This document shows positions 20,958-29,144 of a stretch of 64,000 bases of DNA, in pieces (positions within the stretch are counted from its first letter, which is position 1; each line of letters opens with the position of its first letter). The notes beneath the pieces are model-generated. The model saw only the letters and a list, made by a program, of their open reading frames with translations. It did no database searches and was not told where the DNA came from. The stretch is from Tepidimonas fonticaldi (GTDB taxonomy: Bacteria; Pseudomonadota; Gammaproteobacteria; Burkholderiales; Burkholderiaceae_C): the NCBI RefSeq assembly GCF_007556755.1, contig NZ_VJOO01000006.1, positions 1 through 64,000 of the forward strand, in the 5' to 3' direction. The translations under genes were made by a program, and so were the position numbers.

Positions 20958-21977
20958 ATGAACGGTGCCCATCCCACCCCACTGAAGTTCCTGCATCCCG
21001 GCTGGTTCACGCTGGTGATGGGCCTCAGCGGCCTGGCGCTGGCCTGGCACGCCGCCGGCCCCGTGCTCGGCCCCTGGGCCGAGGGGGCGGCGCTGGTCAT
21101 CGGTGCGCTGGCCGCGACGGTGTTCGTGGTGTTGCTTGCGGGTTCGCTGCGCCGCTGGCAGCGACATCCCGAGGCCGTCGCCGAGGATCTGCGCCATCCG
21201 GTGCGCCACGCCTTCGTCGCCGCGATGCCGGTGGCGCTGCTCCTGCTGGCGACCTGGCTGCAGGCGGTGGACCTGGCGCGGCCGCTGGCGCAGGCGCTGT
21301 GGTGGATCGGCTCGATCGGCCAGCTCGGCGTCACTGTCTGGGCGCTGGGGCGGTGGCTGGCCCCCACCGTGGCGCACGCCCCAGATGCGCAGTCGCTGTG
21401 GAACGGCGTCACCCCGGTGCTCTACATCCCGGTGGTCGGCAACGTCGTCGCGCCTCTGGCCGGCGTCGGCTTCGAGCACGCCCTGTGGTCGGCGGTGCAC
21501 TTCGGCATCGGGGTGTTCTTCTGGCCGGTGGTGTTCACGCTGCTGGTGGTGCGGCGGCTGGCGCACGGGCCGATGCCGCCGCGGCTGCATCCGACTTGGT
21601 TCATCTCGCTGGCGCCGGCGGCGGTGGTGGGGCTGTGCGCGCTGCGCTTCGGCTGGCCGCCGGGGGTGGCAGCCACCGTGTGGGGCGTGGGCCTGTTCAT
21701 GCTGCTGTGGGTCGGCACGCAGGCGCGGCGCTACTTCGCGCAGCCGTTCGCGCTGCCGTTCTGGGCCGTGTCGTTCCCGCTGGCGGCGTTCACCGCCCTG
21801 ACCTTCAAGTTGGCCGTGGCGCTGGCGCACCCCGGGCTGCAGTTGGCGGCACTGGGGCTGCTGGCGCTGGTGTCGGTGGTGATCGCGGCGCTGGCGCTGG
21901 CCACGATCAAGGGCCTGCGGCAAGGCACGCTGCTGGCGCCGGAGCCGGTGGCGCCGATCGTGCCGGCCACGCCCTGA
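20958..21977 (+). CDS. SLAC1/TehA-type anion channel or C4-dicarboxylate transporter
   Basis: A 339-residue membrane protein with about ten helices, of the TDT superfamily that includes TehA, Mae1 and plant SLAC1. Its opening LKFLHPGWFTLVMGLSGLALAW is diagnostic, as are HPVRHAFVAA, ATWLQ and PPRLHPTWFISLAPAA. Members conduct small anions including sulfite, nitrate, chloride or dicarboxylates. It is the last gene of the RND operon, 19 bases after the DUF2892 gene. A role in exporting a small sulfur anion is a guess from its partners only. The 89 bases beyond its stop carry GC hairpins but no T-run. Confidence 0.82.
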   Translation: MNGAHPTPLKFLHPGWFTLVMGLSGLALAWHAAGPVLGPWAEGAALVIGALAATVFVVLLAGSLRRWQRHPEAVAEDLRHPVRHAFVAAMPVALLLLATWLQAVDLARPLAQALWWIGSIGQLGVTVWALGRWLAPTVAHAPDAQSLWNGVTPVLYIPVVGNVVAPLAGVGFEHALWSAVHFGIGVFFWPVVFTLLVVRRLAHGPMPPRLHPTWFISLAPAAVVGLCALRFGWPPGVAATVWGVGLFMLLWVGTQARRYFAQPFALPFWAVSFPLAAFTALTFKLAVALAHPGLQLAALGLLALVSVVIAALALATIKGLRQGTLLAPEPVAPIVPATP

Positions 21978-22066
21978 CCCCATCCCCGGGGCGTCACGCG
22001 TGGCACGGCCGGGAAGCCGGGCGATACCGGGGCCCGGGGCGGTAGCGAGCGGTTAGCATAGCCGAC

Positions 22067-23059
22067 ATGCACGCCGCCGCGCCCGACCGCCTCCTCGCCC
22101 TGCCCGAGTGGCTGGCCAGCCCCACCGGTCAGCCGGCGGGGTTGCGCTGGCATGTGCTGCCCTGCCCCCAGGGGGTGGAACCCGCATGGTGGCAGTCGGC
22201 CGAGGTGGTGACCCTGGCCGAGCGGTGGCCCACCTGCTGGATCGGCCAACGCGAAGATCTGGCGCCCGCGGCGGACACCATCCCGCCGTGCCAACCGGAT
22301 GAGGTCGCCGAGTCCCACACACAGCCCCCGGACGGCCACGGCCCGCGGTGGACTGCCGGGACGTGGTACCTGAGGCCACCGGCCCGGCCCAACACCGCCC
22401 ACACGGCGTCGCGCCAGCGCGCCTTGCGCCTGCTGGAGCTGGTGCATGCCGACGCCGATCTGCACGAGCTGGAGGCGGCTTTTCGCGAAGACGCGGCCCT
22501 GTCCTACCAATTGCTGCGGCTGGTCAACTCCGCCGCGTTTGGCGCGCGCCGCGAAATCACCAGCTACGGGCAGGCCATCCTGATGATGGGGCGCCAGCCC
22601 CTCAAGCGCTGGCTGCACCTGCTGGTCTTTGCCGCGGGCGACGACGACGCCCGCGGCGCCATGCTGCAGATGGACGTGGCCCTGCGCGCACGCGGCATGG
22701 AGGCCTTGGCGCAGGATGCCGGGCTGGACCGCGTGGGGCAAGACCTGGCCTTCATGGCGGGCATGCTCTCGCGGCTGGATGTGCTGTTTGGGCAGCCCTT
22801 GCCCGAGCTGCTGCGCCCGCTGGCCATCGGCGACGACCTGCGCGATGCCCTGCTCGCCCCCGACCAGACCGCGCATCCCGTCGGGGCCCTGCTGCGCACC
22901 TGGCAAGCGGTCGAGGCCCGTGCGCTCGACAACGTCACCCGCCACTGGCCGGCCTGGGGGATGGAGGGCCCCCGGTTCCAAGCCTGCATCCTGGCGGCCT
23001 GTCACTGGACTTTGGACCTGATCGGGGCGGGAGCCGGGCGTGAGCGATGCGCAGGATGA
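22067..23059 (+). CDS. HDOD domain protein
   Basis: A 330-residue protein whose residues about 120-320 form an HDOD domain (DADLHELEAAFREDAALSYQLLRLVNSAAF is abbreviated here to LSYQLLRLVNSAAFG), similar to the YuxH/CdgJ group. The first 110 residues are proline-rich and show only faint similarity to the degenerate EAL half of those proteins. HDOD proteins usually act in signalling without catalysis. Its stop lies 20 bases inside the next, broken PAS/EAL gene, so the pair was probably co-expressed. Identification of the HDOD part is firm; the role is not known. Confidence 0.75.
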   Translation: MHAAAPDRLLALPEWLASPTGQPAGLRWHVLPCPQGVEPAWWQSAEVVTLAERWPTCWIGQREDLAPAADTIPPCQPDEVAESHTQPPDGHGPRWTAGTWYLRPPARPNTAHTASRQRALRLLELVHADADLHELEAAFREDAALSYQLLRLVNSAAFGARREITSYGQAILMMGRQPLKRWLHLLVFAAGDDDARGAMLQMDVALRARGMEALAQDAGLDRVGQDLAFMAGMLSRLDVLFGQPLPELLRPLAIGDDLRDALLAPDQTAHPVGALLRTWQAVEARALDNVTRHWPAWGMEGPRFQACILAACHWTLDLIGAGAGRERCAG

Positions 23060-23793
23060 TGGCACGGCCGTCGACATCGAACTCGATGCCGCCGGCTTCG
23101 TAACCCACTGGCCCGCGCAGGCCGTCGCCCTGTTTGGCCTGCCGGCCTCCGCCGTCCTGGGGCAGCCGCTGCCCTGGCTGCTCGACGACCGGCAAGACCC
23201 GACCCACGCCCAGCTGGTGACCCTGCCCCACGACGGCGAGGCCCTGCGCCTGCTGGTCGAGCGGCCGGATGCCAGCGGCCAGACCCGACGTCTGTGGATG
23301 ACGCTGCGGCGGCGCCACGACGCCCCTCTGGCCCGCCCTGTGGGCAGACCCCGCCCCGCCCCCGCTGGACGCGCTGATGCACAGCGACGACGGCCACTGG
23401 CACGGCGAAGCCACGGCGCGGCACCGCGAGGGGCACCCGCTGCCGCTGGGCGTGAGCCTGGCGCTGGACGACTTTGGCACGGGCTACTCCAGCCTGGCCT
23501 ACCTCAAGCGCTTTCCGATTCGCACGCTCAAAATCGACCGCTCCTTCGTCACCGGCATTCCGCACCAGATCAGCGACGGTGCCATCGCCCGCGCGATCGT
23601 GACCATGGGGCAGCAGTTGCGCCAGGAGATCGTCGCGGAAGGGGTCGAGACCGTCGAGCAGATGCAATTTCTGCGCGCGCTCGGCTGCGACCAACTGCAG
23701 GGCTTTCTGTTCAGCCCCCCGGTGGACTTGGACACCTTCGAAACCCTGGTGCGGCAAGACCGACGCCTGCCTCTGGATCCCCCCCATTCATGA
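23040..23793 (+). pseudogene. Collapsed PAS-(GGDEF)-EAL cyclic-di-GMP protein remnant
   Basis: A gene remnant. From GTG 23040 one frame gives a PAS-like segment (AAGFVTHWPAQAVALFGL). Near 23290-23330 the sense moves to the next frame, giving PAS residues (HWHGEATARHREGHPLPL) joined directly to the second half of an EAL domain: LALDDFGTGYSSLAYLKRFP, IKTLKIDRSFV-like TLKIDRSFVTGI, and EIVAEGVETVEQ. The GGDEF domain and the first half of EAL, with the EAL motif itself, are missing. A full-length protein would be some 800 residues or more. Phosphodiesterase activity is not possible. The stop overlaps the next ATG (ATGA). Confidence 0.8.
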
Positions 23794-24548
23794 TGACCCT
23801 GACCGACGGCCTGCTGCTGGCCAGCGCCGCCTTTGCCGCGGGCGTGCTCAACGCCATCGCGGGTGGCGGCAGTTTTTTGACGTTCCCCGCGCTCGTGTTC
23901 ACGGGCGTCAACCCCATCGTCGCCAACGCCACCAGCGCGGTGGCCGTCAGCCCGGGCTATCTGGGCAGCACCCTGGGCATGCGCGACGAGCTGGCCCGGG
24001 TACCCCCGCACCGCCTGCGCATGGAGGCCGGCATCGCCGCGGCGGGCGGGGTGGTGGGGGCCCTGCTGTTGCTGATCACCCCAGCCAGCGCCTTTCGCGC
24101 CATCGTACCGTGGCTGCTGCTGTTTGCCACGGTCGTCTTCATGGCCGGGCCGCGGTGCGTGCGCTGGTTGGCCGAGCACCGCGGCGGCGTCCCGGGCCGC
24201 AGCGCGCGAACCTGGGGGCTGCTGGCCGTGTCCGTGTACGGCGGCTATTTCAACGGCGGGCTGGGCATCCTGCTCATGGCGCTGTACACCGTGACGGGGG
24301 AGTCGCGCATCCACACCGCCAACGCGCTCAAAAACCTCAATTCGCTGGTGTTGTCGCTGCTGTCGGTGGCGACGTTCGCGCTCGCCGGTGCCATCGCCTG
24401 GGGCCCGGCGGTGCTGATGATGGCGGCCGCCACCGCCGGGGGCTACGCCGGCGCACACGGCGCACGGCGGCTGCCCGCTGCCGCCGTGCGGGCGGTGGTC
24501 ATCGGCACCGGGATCGTGATGAGCGCCGTGTTCTTTTGGCGCGGCTGA
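23790..24548 (+). CDS. TSUP (TauE/SafE) family membrane permease
   Basis: A 252-residue membrane protein with about seven to eight helices of the TauE/SafE family, thought to export sulfite, sulfoacetate or related anions. It begins MMTLTDGLLLASAAFAAGV; NAIAGGGSFLTFPAL and VANATSAVAVSPGYLGS are hallmark sequences of the first repeat, and GGYFNGGLGILLMAL and HTANALKNLNS of the second. The start overlaps the stop of the degraded EAL gene. The IS element begins 36 bases beyond its stop. The substrate is not defined. Confidence 0.85.
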   Translation: MMTLTDGLLLASAAFAAGVLNAIAGGGSFLTFPALVFTGVNPIVANATSAVAVSPGYLGSTLGMRDELARVPPHRLRMEAGIAAAGGVVGALLLLITPASAFRAIVPWLLLFATVVFMAGPRCVRWLAEHRGGVPGRSARTWGLLAVSVYGGYFNGGLGILLMALYTVTGESRIHTANALKNLNSLVLSLLSVATFALAGAIAWGPAVLMMAAATAGGYAGAHGARRLPAAAVRAVVIGTGIVMSAVFFWRG

Positions 24549-24578
24549 ACCCACCCTCGGACTGCGCTACGATCACGG

Positions 24579-24584
24579 TATTTC
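24579..24584. repeat. Left 6-bp target duplication (TATTTC)
   Basis: TATTTC directly outside the left inverted repeat is repeated at 26215-26220 directly outside the right one. Confidence 0.75.
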
Positions 24585-24604
24585 GTCCACCCTGAAATAT
24601 TCAT
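24585..24604 (+). repeat. Left terminal inverted repeat of the IS
   Basis: Twenty bases, GTCCACCCTGAAATATTCAT, pairing with 26195-26214 at 17 of 20 positions. Confidence 0.85.
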
Positions 24605-24620
24605 AACCATCTGATTTATC

Positions 24621-24649
24621 GTGACATTTCCTTGATTTTGGGGTACAAT
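24621..24649 (+). promoter_or_regulatory. Transposase promoter inside the IS
   Basis: GTGACA (24621-24626) and TACAAT (24644-24649) lie 17 bases apart, each five of six to consensus, 48 bases ahead of the transposase ATG. This is the best sigma70-like promoter in the window. Confidence 0.65.
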
Positions 24650-24696
24650 TTCCCGCGCTCTATCGACGTTTGGCGCTGATTTTCTGGGAGTTCGAG

Positions 24697-26193
24697 ATGG
24701 CTTACTGTCCTGCCACCGAGGATTTTTTCCGGCTGCGCCTGGACCAGATGATCGACCTGCGCCACCCGCTGGCGGTGCTGGCCTCGCGCATGCCGTGGCA
24801 GGAGATTGAAGCGGCGGTTGCCCACCGTTTCGCACGAAAGGCGCGCGCGGGAGCGGCTGTGCCCGAGCTGGATTTGTTCGGGCAGACGCTGGTGCGCACC
24901 CCAAGGCCGTCCAACGCCGGTCGCCCGCGCGTGCCGCTGCGCATCATGGTGAGCCTGTTGTACCTCAAACACGCCTTCAACGAGTCTGATGAGGGGGTGG
25001 TGGAGCGCTGGGCCGAGACCCCCACCTGGCAGTATTTCTCTGGGCAGGCGTACTTTGAGCACCGGCTGCCCTGCGATGCGACGACCTTGGTCAAGTTTCG
25101 CCAACTCCTGGGCGAAGAAGGGGTGGAGGAACTTTTAGCGCAGACCATCAACGTGGCGGCGGCGCTTGGGCTCATCGAGCGCAAGGACTTGAGGTGCGTG
25201 GCGGTGGACAGCACCGTGCAAGAGAAGGCCATCACCTACCCCACCGACAGCCGGCTGCTGGAGACGGCGCGCACCAAGCTCGTGCAGGCGGCCAAGGACC
25301 TGGGGATCAAACTCAAGCAGACTTTTCAGCGTGAAGGCCAAGCCCTGGCGCGCCAGGCGGGGCGCTATGCGCACGCACGGCAGTTCAAACGCCTGCGCCG
25401 GGCGATTGCGCGGCAGCGCACGATCGTGGCGCGCTTGGCGCGCGAGATCGAGCGCAAGGTTGCGCACGCCGGGCAGGCCCTGTGGCAGTCGCTGCGCGAG
25501 GCGCTCGACAAGGCGCGACGCATCGTGGCGCAGAGCGCCCAGCGTGGCCGTGTCGATGGCGAGCCCAAGCTCTACAGCTGGCACGCCCCGGAGGTCGAAT
25601 GCATCAACAAAGGCAAGGCGCGCAGGCCATACGAGTTCGGGGTCAAAGTGGGCGTGGCCAGCACCCTCGAGGGTAACCTCATCGTCGGTGCCCGCGCCTT
25701 CCACGGCAACCCCTACGACGGTCACACCCTTGCCGAGCAGATCGAGCAGGCCACGATCCTGATGCAGGACACGGGCGTCAAGCCGGAGACGGCCTTCGTC
25801 GATCTGGGCTACCGCGGGGTGGATGCCGACAACCCCGAGGTGTGCCTCGTGCATCGGGGCAAGATGCGGCGCCTGAGCGCCAAAGCGCGCCGGCAGCTCA
25901 AACGCCGCCAGGCGATCGAGCCCATCATCGGGCATCTGAAACAAGACCACCGCATGGGACGCTGTCACCTCAAGGGTGAGATGGGCGATCGGCTGCATGC
26001 GGTGCTGTGTGCTGCAGGCTACAACATCCGGTGGCTGCTGCGCATGATCGTCAAGAAGGGCATCACCTTCTTGGCCCAGCTTTTGTTGAGCCTGCGCATG
26101 GCGTGGGCTTTGCGTGCCGTTGGGGCTGGATGGTCGCCAAGATCCCGGCCGATGGGAACGCAACCATCTTCAATCCAGCTGGGCGTGGCTTGA
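24697..26193 (+). CDS. IS5-type DDE transposase
   Basis: A 498-residue transposase of the IS4/IS5 superfamily. The ATG at 24697 has GGGAG upstream; residues from MAYCPATEDFFRLRLDQM onward match the family. A DUF772-type helix-turn-helix N-terminal region includes LLYLKHAFNESDEGVVERW. The DDE catalytic residues are probably the aspartates of VAVDSTVQEKA and FVDLGYRG and the glutamate of RRQAIEPIIGHLK. The frame is open and ends two bases before the right inverted repeat. It is longer than the shortest IS5 enzymes because of a basic central insertion (about residues 205-280). Confidence 0.9.
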   Translation: MAYCPATEDFFRLRLDQMIDLRHPLAVLASRMPWQEIEAAVAHRFARKARAGAAVPELDLFGQTLVRTPRPSNAGRPRVPLRIMVSLLYLKHAFNESDEGVVERWAETPTWQYFSGQAYFEHRLPCDATTLVKFRQLLGEEGVEELLAQTINVAAALGLIERKDLRCVAVDSTVQEKAITYPTDSRLLETARTKLVQAAKDLGIKLKQTFQREGQALARQAGRYAHARQFKRLRRAIARQRTIVARLAREIERKVAHAGQALWQSLREALDKARRIVAQSAQRGRVDGEPKLYSWHAPEVECINKGKARRPYEFGVKVGVASTLEGNLIVGARAFHGNPYDGHTLAEQIEQATILMQDTGVKPETAFVDLGYRGVDADNPEVCLVHRGKMRRLSAKARRQLKRRQAIEPIIGHLKQDHRMGRCHLKGEMGDRLHAVLCAAGYNIRWLLRMIVKKGITFLAQLLLSLRMAWALRAVGAGWSPRSRPMGTQPSSIQLGVA

Positions 26194-26194
26194 A

Positions 26195-26214
26195 ATGAAT
26201 TTTTCAGGGGCGAC
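26195..26214 (-). repeat. Right terminal inverted repeat of the IS
   Basis: Reverse complement GTCGCCCCTGAAAAATTCAT, 17 of 20 identical to the left end. Confidence 0.85.
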
Positions 26215-26220
26215 TATTTC
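26215..26220. repeat. Right 6-bp target duplication (TATTTC)
   Basis: Matches 24579-24584 exactly. Removing the IS and one copy restores a continuous sequence ahead of the 109-residue gene. Confidence 0.75.
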
Positions 26221-26241
26221 ACCCCCCACCGTGTATCTGCC

Positions 26242-26571
26242 ATGGACCGCATGCCCGACGTCCTGAGCGGACGTCTCGAACAAATCGCCTACCCCCACAT
26301 CCGGGACCGCCTGCTGCAGCTGCAGGACGATTGGCCGGGCATGTTGGACTACGTGAACCATTTGTTCCTGGACACGCGGGGCGGCACGCGGCGCGGCTTC
26401 GATTTCACGACCGCTGCGGCGCTGATGGCGATCAAGCACGACCTGATGGTGCGGCTGGACGAATTCGCCCGCCTGCGCGATCAGGTGTTGCACCGCGACC
26501 CGCAGTTCACCGCCGGCGGTGGCAAACCAATCAACGGTTACAGCAAGATTCCGCTGCCCAAGCACTGGTGA
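26242..26571 (+). CDS. Conserved-looking hypothetical protein, 109 residues
   Basis: Not recognised. It is soluble, mildly basic and acidic in alternation, without signal peptide or membrane helices, and predicted mostly helical up to about residue 85 (RLEQIAYPHIRDRLLQLQDD, KHDLMVRLDEFARLRDQVL), with a C-terminal tail GGGKPINGYSKIPLPKHW. Codon use is normal for the window, which supports a real gene. The IS right end stands 27 bases before the ATG, so the native promoter has probably been cut away. It is convergent with the LysR gene at 26615. Confidence 0.6.
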   Translation: MDRMPDVLSGRLEQIAYPHIRDRLLQLQDDWPGMLDYVNHLFLDTRGGTRRGFDFTTAAALMAIKHDLMVRLDEFARLRDQVLHRDPQFTAGGGKPINGYSKIPLPKHW

Positions 26572-26614
26572 CGCGGGCGCCGTCCCCGGACGATCCGCGG
26601 CCGTCATCCCCACC

Positions 26615-27523
26615 TTAGACGCCGCCCTCGGCGCCGCCCCAGACCCGATCCAGCGCGGTCCAGGCGGCTTCGATGGCCGGCTCGCCCTGCCGCTCGGTCA
26701 GGCTGACGAAGCTCAACACACACCCCAGCGCCACCCGGTCGGCCACCACCAGCCCGCGCGCCTGCACCTCGCGGATGGCCACCGCATCGCGCACCAGGCT
26801 CAGGCCCACGCCGGAGCGCACCAGGTCCAGCATCGACGCCTCCTGATCCACCAGGGCCACACGCCGCACCTGCAACCCCAGCGGCTGCAGGGTGCGGCGC
26901 AGCAGGCGGTGATGGGCCGACTCGGGCGGCGTCTCGATCCACGGCAAGGCCGCGAGCTCGGCCCAGCCGCGCCCTTGCACCTGCGGCCCCCACCCGGCGG
27001 GCGCCAGCACGCGGTAGGTGAACGGGGTGAGCGTGCGCACGCGGTAGCGCCCGGCCGTCCCGCGGTCCTGGTCCGGGTCACCGAGGTAGAAGCCCACGTC
27101 GTGCTCGCCCGCGTCCAGGCGCTGCAGCACCTCGCCGCTCATGCCCTGGCGCAACGCCGTCTGCAGGAAGGGGGCGGTCTCCACCAGCTCGCGCAAAAAG
27201 GCCCCCAGGCGGGTGAACTCCGGGTCCAGGATGGTGCCGATGGCCAGCTCCCCGCGCACCTGCTGGCGCAGGCGCTGGGCGGCGCCGTCGAACTCGCGCT
27301 GCGCCGCCAGCACCCGGTCGGCCAGGGGCAACAGGGCCGCACCGTCCGGGGTCAGCCGCATGCCGCGCGGGGTGCGCTCGAACAGCCGCACCCCCAGCCG
27401 CGTCTGCAAGGCCTTGAGCTGCAGACTCAAGGCCGGCTGCGTCAGGTGCAGGCGCTGCGCCGCCCGCGACAGGCTGCCTTCGCGGGCCACGGCGGCAAAG
27501 GCGCGCAGGGCGGTGTGGTCCAT
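26615..27523 (-). CDS. LysR-family transcriptional regulator
   Basis: A 302-residue LysR regulator with an N-terminal winged helix-turn-helix (residues 1-60; FAAVAREGSLSRAAQRLHLT, then QPALSLQLKALQTRLG) and a C-terminal effector-binding domain. It is divergent from mmsA with 103 bases between, the normal arrangement for a LysR protein controlling its neighbour, so regulation of the mmsA-GMC operon is likely. The inducer is not known. Confidence 0.85.
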   Translation of the reverse strand: MDHTALRAFAAVAREGSLSRAAQRLHLTQPALSLQLKALQTRLGVRLFERTPRGMRLTPDGAALLPLADRVLAAQREFDGAAQRLRQQVRGELAIGTILDPEFTRLGAFLRELVETAPFLQTALRQGMSGEVLQRLDAGEHDVGFYLGDPDQDRGTAGRYRVRTLTPFTYRVLAPAGWGPQVQGRGWAELAALPWIETPPESAHHRLLRRTLQPLGLQVRRVALVDQEASMLDLVRSGVGLSLVRDAVAIREVQARGLVVADRVALGCVLSFVSLTERQGEPAIEAAWTALDRVWGGAEGGV

Positions 27524-27566
27524 CCGGGTATTAGATCACCTTATGTCTGACTTTTGAAAAACTCGC

Positions 27567-27595
27567 TGGTCAGGCGGACTGCACTCTTCTACAGT
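27567..27595 (+). promoter_or_regulatory. Possible promoter of mmsA
   Basis: TGGTCA (27567-27572) and TACAGT (27590-27595) are 17 bases apart in the LysR/mmsA divergent gap. The segment CTGAC (27547-27551) and GTCAG (27569-27573) forms an inverted repeat overlapping the -35 box and could be a LysR operator. Confidence 0.35.
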
Positions 27596-27626
27596 GGGGG
27601 TTTTCGCATGAGCCGGATTTAAGTCC

Positions 27627-29144
27627 ATGATCCTGACCCCCACCGCCATCGGCCACCACATCGGCGGCCGCCCCGTCGCCGGCCAGTCGGGCCGCCAGCA
27701 GGACGTCTTCAACCCCGCGACGGGCGCCATCACCGGCCGCGTCGCGCTGGCCGATGCGGCCGAGGTGCAAGCCGCCGTCGCGGCCGCACGCGCGGCCTTC
27801 CCCGCCTGGGCCGAGCTGCCCCCGCTGCGCCGCGCGCGCATCCTGTTCCGGTTTCTGGAGCTGCTCAATCAGCACCGCGACGAGCTGGCCGCCATGATCA
27901 CCGCCGAGCACGGCAAGGTGTTCACGGACGCGCAGGGCGAAGTCACCCGCGGCATCGAGATCGTCGAATTCGCCTGCGGCATTCCGCAACTGCTCAAGGG
28001 TGACTACACCGAGCAGGTCTCCACCGGCATCGACAACTGGACCATGCGCCAGCCGCTGGGCGTGGTGGCCGGCATCACGCCGTTCAACTTCCCCGTCATG
28101 GTGCCGATGTGGATGTTCCCGGTCGCGCTGGCCTGCGGCAACACCTTCGTGCTCAAGCCCAGCCCCATCGACCCGTCGCCGTCGCTGCGCATCGCCGAGC
28201 TGCTGCAGCAGGCCGGCCTGCCCGACGGCGTGTTCAACGTGGTGCAGGGCGACAAGGCGGCGGTGGACGCGTTGCTGGATCACCCCGATGTGCGGGCGGT
28301 CAGCTTCGTCGGCTCGACGCCGATCGCCAACACCATCTACGAGACCGGCGCGCGCCACGGCAAGCGCGTGCAGGCCCTGGGCGGGGCCAAGAACCACATG
28401 GTCGTCATGCCCGATGCAGATCTGGACCAGGCGGTCGACGCGCTGATCGGTGCGGCCTTCGGCTCGGCCGGCGAACGCTGCATGGCCATCTCGGTCGGCG
28501 TGCTGGTGGGCGACGTGGCCGACCGGATCATGCCCCGGCTGGTCGAACGCACGCGGGCGCTGAAGGTGCTGGACGGGATGAACCGGCAGGCCGAGATGGG
28601 CCCCATCGTCACCGACGCCGCGCGCCAGCGCATCACCGGCTACATCGAGGCCGGCGTGCGCGAAGGGGCACAGCTGCTGGTGGACGGCCGGGGCTTCGAC
28701 GGCCGCAGCGCCGGCCCGGGCTGTGACCACGGCTTCTGGCTGGGCGGCACGCTGTTCGACCACGTCACGCCGGAGATGTCGATCTACCGCGACGAGATCT
28801 TCGGCCCCGTGCTGTCGTGCGTGCGGGTGCCGGACTTTGCCACCGCGGTGCGGCTGATCAACGAACACGCCTACGGCAACGGCACGGCCTGCTTCACCCG
28901 CGACGGGCATGTGGCGCGCGAGTTTGCGCGCCGCGTGCAGGTCGGCATGGTGGGCATCAACGTGCCGATCCCGGTGCCGATGGCCTGGCACGGCTTTGGC
29001 GGCTGGAAAAAGAGCCTGTTCGGCGACATGCACGCCTATGGCGAGGAGGGTGTGCGCTTCTACACCGCGCAAAAGAGCGTCATGCAGCGCTGGCCCGAGA
29101 GCACGCCCAAGGGCGCCGAGTTCGTGATGCCGACGTCGCAGTGA
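27627..29144 (+). CDS. mmsA: CoA-acylating methylmalonate-semialdehyde dehydrogenase
   Basis: A 505-residue aldehyde dehydrogenase that converts methylmalonate semialdehyde (valine, thymine breakdown) or malonate semialdehyde to an acyl-CoA using NAD and CoA. Catalytic cysteine 285 is in [11 protein letters not shown]. The position that is a glutamate base in most aldehyde dehydrogenases is asparagine 256 (GAKNH), as is typical of the CoA-dependent MmsA group. [14 protein letters not shown] is also diagnostic. The stop overlaps the GTG start of the GMC oxidoreductase (GTGA), so the two are made together. Confidence 0.88.
   Translation: MILTPTAIGHHIGGRPVAGQSGRQQDVFNPATGAITGRVALADAAEVQAAVAAARAAFPAWAELPPLRRARILFRFLELLNQHRDELAAMITAEHGKVFTDAQGEVTRGIEIVEFACGIPQLLKGDYTEQVSTGIDNWTMRQPLGVVAGITPFNFPVMVPMWMFPVALACGNTFVLKPSPIDPSPSLRIAELLQQAGLPDGVFNVVQGDKAAVDALLDHPDVRAVSFVGSTPIANTIYETGARHGKRVQALGGAKNHMVVMPDADLDQAVDALIGAAFGSAGERCMAISVGVLVGDVADRIMPRLVERTRALKVLDGMNRQAEMGPIVTDAARQRITGYIEAGVREGAQLLVDGRGFDGRSAGPGCDHGFWLGGTLFDHVTPEMSIYRDEIFGPVLSCVRVPDFATAVRLINEHAYGNGTACFTRDGHVAREFARRVQVGMVGINVPIPVPMAWHGFGGWKKSLFGDMHAYGEEGVRFYTAQKSVMQRWPESTPKGAEFVMPTSQ

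Larger units (their letters stand above)
24585..26214 (+). mobile_element. Complete insertion sequence, IS5-like, 1630 bp
   Basis: The element carries one transposase gene and ends in 20-base inverted repeats matching at 17 positions, GTCCACCCTGAAATATTCAT on the left and GTCGCCCCTGAAAAATTCAT (reverse complement) on the right. Flanking 6-base direct repeats TATTTC mark the insertion. It appears intact and therefore recent. It separates the 109-residue gene at 26242 from whatever stood upstream. Base composition is lower in GC than the neighbours. Confidence 0.88.

Noticed and set aside
23040-24548. A single 502-residue PAS-TSUP fusion protein
   Set aside because: The frame is open by chance through the EAL remnant. 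The EAL residues lie in another frame, and the TSUP permease has its own ATG at 23790.
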